Source: Candidatus Poseidoniaceae archaeon (GTDB lineage Archaea > Thermoplasmatota > Poseidoniia > Poseidoniales > Poseidoniaceae). From it: a stretch of DNA of 5,828 bases. Shown here piece by piece: positions 5,046-5,828 of the stretch. The stretch spans positions 7,983-13,810 of the forward strand of contig DUJC01000158.1 in NCBI GenBank assembly GCA_013330015.1, written 5' to 3'. The notes under the pieces are model-generated. The model searched no databases, had not been told where the DNA came from, and was given only the letters and a program-made list of their open reading frames with translations. Position 1 is the first letter of the stretch. Each line of letters opens with the position of its first letter. The position numbers and the translations under genes were made by a program.

Positions 5046-5828
5046 TTACATGCCGAAGGAGGATGGGTCCATGTCCATTTCTCCATCCTTCATCATCTTC
5101 CGCATTTGTTTGTTCAACTTACGGTTCCCACCCATCCCCTTCATCATCTTTCGAGAACGCTTCCATTGTGCAATGAGTTCACGAACATCCTTTTCTTTAA
5201 CACCGGATCCACGTGCAATTCGTTGAATTCGTTCCGCTTTGATTTTCGCAGGTTCGTTCTTTTCCCAAGCCGTCATGGAATCCATGATTGTACGATAACG
5301 ATCTAAGTTACCTTGCATTGCTTCTTTCTGTGATTTTGACATGCCGCCCAACCCTCCAAACATGCTTCCTGGAAGGAAGGACATCAGTTTGTCAATCGTT
5401 CCAACTTTCGCCATCATTTCCATCTGTTTGTACATGTCATTGAGCGTGAATCTTCCAGACATAAGGCGTTGCGTCAAGCGCATTGCCTCTTCTTCATCCA
5501 TATCTTCTGGAGCCAGGTCAATGAGCCCACGAATATCACCCATTCCGAGCAGTCTTGAAATGAAACGATCTGCTTCAAACTTCTCCAAGTCAGATACTTT
5601 TTCTCCAACACCAATATGTACCAAAGGTGCACCTGTAGCAGCAACCGCTGACAATGCACCACCACCACGAGCAGTACCATCCAATTTGGTAACGACAATA
5701 CCTGTTACACCCGCAAGGTCATGGAACGATGCCGCGACTGGACCAGCAGCTTGACCGACCTGTGCATCGATGACCAACCAACGCTCTGTCGCTCGTGTAA
5801 TCGAAGCAATGCGTTCCAACTCATCAAC
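5046..5828 (-). CDS. srp54: Signal recognition particle 54 kDa protein, C-terminal 260 residues (5' end outside window)
   Basis: SRP54/Ffh is the GTPase of the signal recognition particle. It binds SRP RNA and the signal sequence of a nascent chain and docks with the receptor FtsY at the membrane. The visible part, numbered from the window edge, covers the end of the G domain and the entire M domain. LVIDAQVGQAA (18-28) matches the G3 region, TKLDGTARGGGALS (47-60) is G4 and its following loop, and HIGVGEKVSDLEKF (71-84) with RLLGMGD (92-98) is the G5 and closing-loop signature. The methionine-rich M domain (from about 113) has the flexible finger region MSFLPGSMFGGLGGM (149-163) and the RNA-binding motif ERIQRIARGSG (199-209). 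The tail is rich in Met and Lys and ends FGM. The family is about 450 residues, so nearly half, including the P-loop, is missing at the window edge. There is no internal start; the frame is open to base 5828. It lies 15 bases before the ArsC-like gene. Confidence 0.95.
   Translation of the reverse strand, partial: VDELERIASITRATERWLVIDAQVGQAAGPVAASFHDLAGVTGIVVTKLDGTARGGGALSAVAATGAPLVHIGVGEKVSDLEKFEADRFISRLLGMGDIRGLIDLAPEDMDEEEAMRLTQRLMSGRFTLNDMYKQMEMMAKVGTIDKLMSFLPGSMFGGLGGMSKSQKEAMQGNLDRYRTIMDSMTAWEKNEPAKIKAERIQRIARGSGVKEKDVRELIAQWKRSRKMMKGMGGNRKLNKQMRKMMKDGEMDMDPSSFGM

Noticed and set aside
5016..5306. 96-codon + strand frame spanning the SRP54 / ArsC-like junction
   Set aside because: It is antisense to the real SRP54 C-terminus and to the start of the ArsC-like gene. 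The His/Leu/Phe-rich product resembles nothing known.
5341..5754. 137-codon open frame on the + strand opposite SRP54
   Set aside because: It lies wholly antisense to strongly conserved SRP54 codons, has a low-complexity Ser/Pro-rich composition typical of a mirror frame, and has no ribosome site.

Overview
The window looks like archaeal chromosome, most likely from a marine group II euryarchaeote (Candidatus Poseidoniales) or a close relative. This rests on protein character, not on a search. The transketolase is split into two genes. The transaldolase is the short TalC/FSA-like type. The prolyl-tRNA synthetase is the archaeal/eukaryal-architecture type ending in a C-terminal tyrosine. The signal recognition particle protein has archaeal-style NG and M domains. 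Codon use and base composition look even across all genes. I saw no mobile element, tRNA, rRNA, CRISPR array or clear sign of recent transfer.

Layout: bases 7-1775 hold the two transketolase subunits with an ATGA start/stop overlap. A transaldolase follows (best start 1818, end 2477). Together they form a compact non-oxidative pentose phosphate cluster that interconverts C3-C7 sugar phosphates and links ribose-5-phosphate and erythrose-4-phosphate supply to glycolytic intermediates. A 70-base gap (2478-2547) then carries the strongest Shine-Dalgarno sequence in the window, a small hairpin and a possible 26-codon ORF. Next comes an unrecognised 190-residue protein with a proline-rich linker and two predicted membrane segments (2548-3120). 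After a 63-base gap lies prolyl-tRNA synthetase (best start 3184, end 4710). These five main genes are on the + strand.

On the - strand, an SRP54 gene enters from the right edge (5828 down to 5046, 5' end missing). It is followed 15 bases later by a small ArsC-family thioredoxin-fold protein (5030 down to 4704). The ArsC-like gene converges on proS and the two overlap by 7 bases, with a perfect 7-bp inverted repeat at the junction. No stretch over 300 bases lacks a gene.

Most of the window is ordinary housekeeping DNA, and I found no convincing new multi-gene system. The points most worth a second look are: an alanine where transketolases carry a conserved substrate-binding histidine; the strong ribosome binding site that precedes only a tiny ORF; the uncharacterised two-segment membrane protein; the cysteine-poor C-terminal domain and acidic insertion of ProRS; a Ser-to-Glu change in the SRP54 RNA-binding motif; and the hairpin at the convergent gene junction.
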